Below are positions 32,584 through 34,002 of a stretch of DNA of 34,002 nt, piece by piece; the first letter of the stretch is position 1; each line of letters begins with the position of its first letter. The translations under genes and the position numbers were made by a program. Source of the stretch: Clostridia bacterium (GTDB lineage: Bacteria; Bacillota; Clostridia; Christensenellales; Aristaeellaceae); NCBI GenBank assembly GCA_017541205.1, contig JAFXZO010000009.1, positions 1 through 34,002 of the forward strand, given 5' to 3'. Under the pieces are notes generated by a model, which worked only from the letters and a program-made list of their open reading frames with translations, did no database searches and was not told where the DNA came from.

Positions 32584-34002
32584 ATGATTATTTTGACCAT
32601 CCAAAACCTGCATAAATCCTTTGGCGGGAATGTGGTGCTGAAGGATGTGAATTTGACCCTCCAGGATCACCAGCGCATGGGCCTGGTGGGCGTGAACGGC
32701 TGCGGAAAAACGACGCTGCTCAATATCCTGGCGGGCCGCGAGCACGAGGACGGCGGCAGCGTATCCATGGCGAAGGGCATGCGCGTCGGCTATATGGAGC
32801 AGCAGTATCAGGCGCACGGCGAACGCACGGTGTTTGAGGAATTGAAAAGCGTGTATGAGCCCGTGTTCGTGATGGAGGAAAAGCTGCGGGCCATGGAAAA
32901 GGAAATGGCCTCGGCCAGCGAAGCTGAGCTCAGACGCATGGGCGAGGCCTATGCCCGCCTGAACGACGAATTTGAGAAGGCGGACGGCTATGGCTGGAAA
33001 TCCTCCATTCAGGGCGTCCTGAGCGGCCTGGGCTTCCGGAAGGAACAGTACGGCCAGCCCGCGCGTCTGCTTTCCGGCGGCGAGCTGACGCGCCTTTCCC
33101 TGGCGAAGCTCCTGCTCCAAAAGCCCGATCTGCTGCTGTTGGACGAGCCGACCAACCACCTGGACCTGGAGGCGCTCGCCTGGCTGGAAAACTACCTGTC
33201 CGAATACCGGGGCACGCTGCTGGTGGTTTCCCATGACCGGTATTTCCTGGATCACGTGTGCACCCATATTTCGGAACTGCTGCTGGGCACGCTGGAGCAG
33301 TACGAAGGCAACTACACCGCCTACATGGGCCAGCGGACGGAACGCTTCGAGATCCGCATGCGGGCCTGGGAGCAGCAGCAGAAGCTGATCGCCCGGGAGC
33401 AGGCGATCATCGCCCGCTATAAATCCTTCAACCGCGAAAAATCCATCCGCGCGGCGGAAAGCCGGGAAAAGCGGCTGGAAAAGATCGAACGGCTGGACAG
33501 GCCGAAGGATGAAAGGCAGATCCGTTTTCGCTTCGAGGCCAAGCGCAGGACCGGGGACGACGTGATGACGATCCGCGATTACGCGAAGGCCTTTGGCCAA
33601 AGGGCGCTGTTTTCGCACGTGAACCTGACCCTTCGCTCGGGAGACCGTGTGGCGCTGCTCGGGCCCAACGGCATCGGCAAATCCACCCTGCTCAAATGCC
33701 TGGTCGGCGAGGAAAGCCCGGATGCGGGCGCGGTGCGCTGGGGCGCCAATGTGGATTTGGGATACTACGACCAAAAGCAGGAAGGGCTGCACCCGAACAA
33801 AACGGTGCTGGACGAGGTCTGGGACACCTTCCCGCGCATGGAGCAGAGCGACGTGCGCGGCGCGCTGGGCCTGTTCCTGTTTACGGGCGAGGACGTTTTC
33901 ATGCCCATCCATACCCTGTCCGGCGGCGAAAAGGGCCGGGTGGCCCTGACCAAGCTGATGCTCCGGAAGGATAATTTCCTGCTGCTGGACGAGCCGACCA
34001 AC
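32584..34002 (+). CDS. ABC-F family ATPase (3' end outside window)
   Basis: The first 473 codons are visible. Domain 1 has Walker A GVNGCGKTT, signature LSGGELTRLSLAK and Walker B LLLLDEPTNHLD. A charged linker follows (EQQQKLIAREQAIIARYKSF, then REKRLEKIERLDRPKDERQ). Domain 2 has Walker A GPNGIGKST and LSGGEKGRVALTK, and stops inside Walker B (LLLDEPTN) at the window edge. There are no membrane segments, as expected for ABC-F proteins that act on the ribosome (translation factors or antibiotic protection). ATG at 32584 with AGGTG upstream. Subfamily cannot be assigned from the part seen. Confidence 0.93.
   Translation, partial: MIILTIQNLHKSFGGNVVLKDVNLTLQDHQRMGLVGVNGCGKTTLLNILAGREHEDGGSVSMAKGMRVGYMEQQYQAHGERTVFEELKSVYEPVFVMEEKLRAMEKEMASASEAELRRMGEAYARLNDEFEKADGYGWKSSIQGVLSGLGFRKEQYGQPARLLSGGELTRLSLAKLLLQKPDLLLLDEPTNHLDLEALAWLENYLSEYRGTLLVVSHDRYFLDHVCTHISELLLGTLEQYEGNYTAYMGQRTERFEIRMRAWEQQQKLIAREQAIIARYKSFNREKSIRAAESREKRLEKIERLDRPKDERQIRFRFEAKRRTGDDVMTIRDYAKAFGQRALFSHVNLTLRSGDRVALLGPNGIGKSTLLKCLVGEESPDAGAVRWGANVDLGYYDQKQEGLHPNKTVLDEVWDTFPRMEQSDVRGALGLFLFTGEDVFMPIHTLSGGEKGRVALTKLMLRKDNFLLLDEPTN

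Noticed and set aside
32557-33912. 451-aa minus-strand frame opposite the ABC-F gene
   Set aside because: The plus strand encodes a clear ABC-F ATPase with both Walker A motifs; the antisense frame has no features.

Overview
The window looks like chromosome from an endospore-forming member of the Clostridia with fairly high GC. It carries a three-gene gerA-type germinant receptor operon, a BofA-like protein, and housekeeping genes in Firmicutes style (obg, yhbY, secG, prs-like, lgt-like, ABC-F). Shine-Dalgarno sites are strong, several starts are GTG or TTG, and promoters fit a sigma-A pattern, often with a TGG just before the -10. I cannot name a genus from sequence alone.

Layout. 1-2.25 kb is an accessory-looking, partly AT-rich edge. 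It holds a short peptide gene cut by the window edge with its own dyad-containing promoter, a radical SAM/SPASM enzyme just upstream of it, tRNA-Ala(CGC) with a duplicated 5' end, an IS30-type transposase scrap and a nested hairpin. 2.25-3.4 kb has an F420-ligase-like gene diverging from bofA. 3.4-7.2 kb is the gerA-type operon (A-B-C order, minus strand), with a good match to a forespore sigma-G promoter. 7.3-9.5 kb is a prs-like operon with two small unknown proteins, one a coiled-coil membrane protein. 9.7-14.1 kb has an SDR reductase, a zinc-ribbon membrane protein and a secreted Ig-like protein. 14.3-18.1 kb has two plus-strand operons: DUF3783/pyroglutamyl peptidase, and DUF6273/phosphodiester glycosidase/Lgt-like. 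18.3-22.1 kb has a Nudix hydrolase, a secreted SH3 protein, and obg-yhbY. 22.4-25.05 kb has an XRE-TPR regulator, a flavodoxin-type reductase and an AlkD-like glycosylase. 25.2-28.9 kb is a five-gene operon: YkgJ-like Cys-rich protein, orphan DNA methyltransferase, secreted peptidoglycan-binding/barnase fusion, barstar, and an XRE/S24-like regulator. 29-32.1 kb has two MATE transporters. 32.2-34 kb has secG and a truncated ABC-F gene.

Most interesting points: (1) the radical SAM/SPASM plus short peptide pair, a candidate RiPP locus running off the left edge; (2) the tightly coupled methyltransferase / PGB-barnase / barstar / regulator operon, with every barnase catalytic residue at the right spacing; (3) a three-copy 46-47 nt structured repeat at gene 3' ends whose stem sequence is conserved, which ordinary terminators do not need; (4) a sigma-G-like promoter in front of the germination operon.
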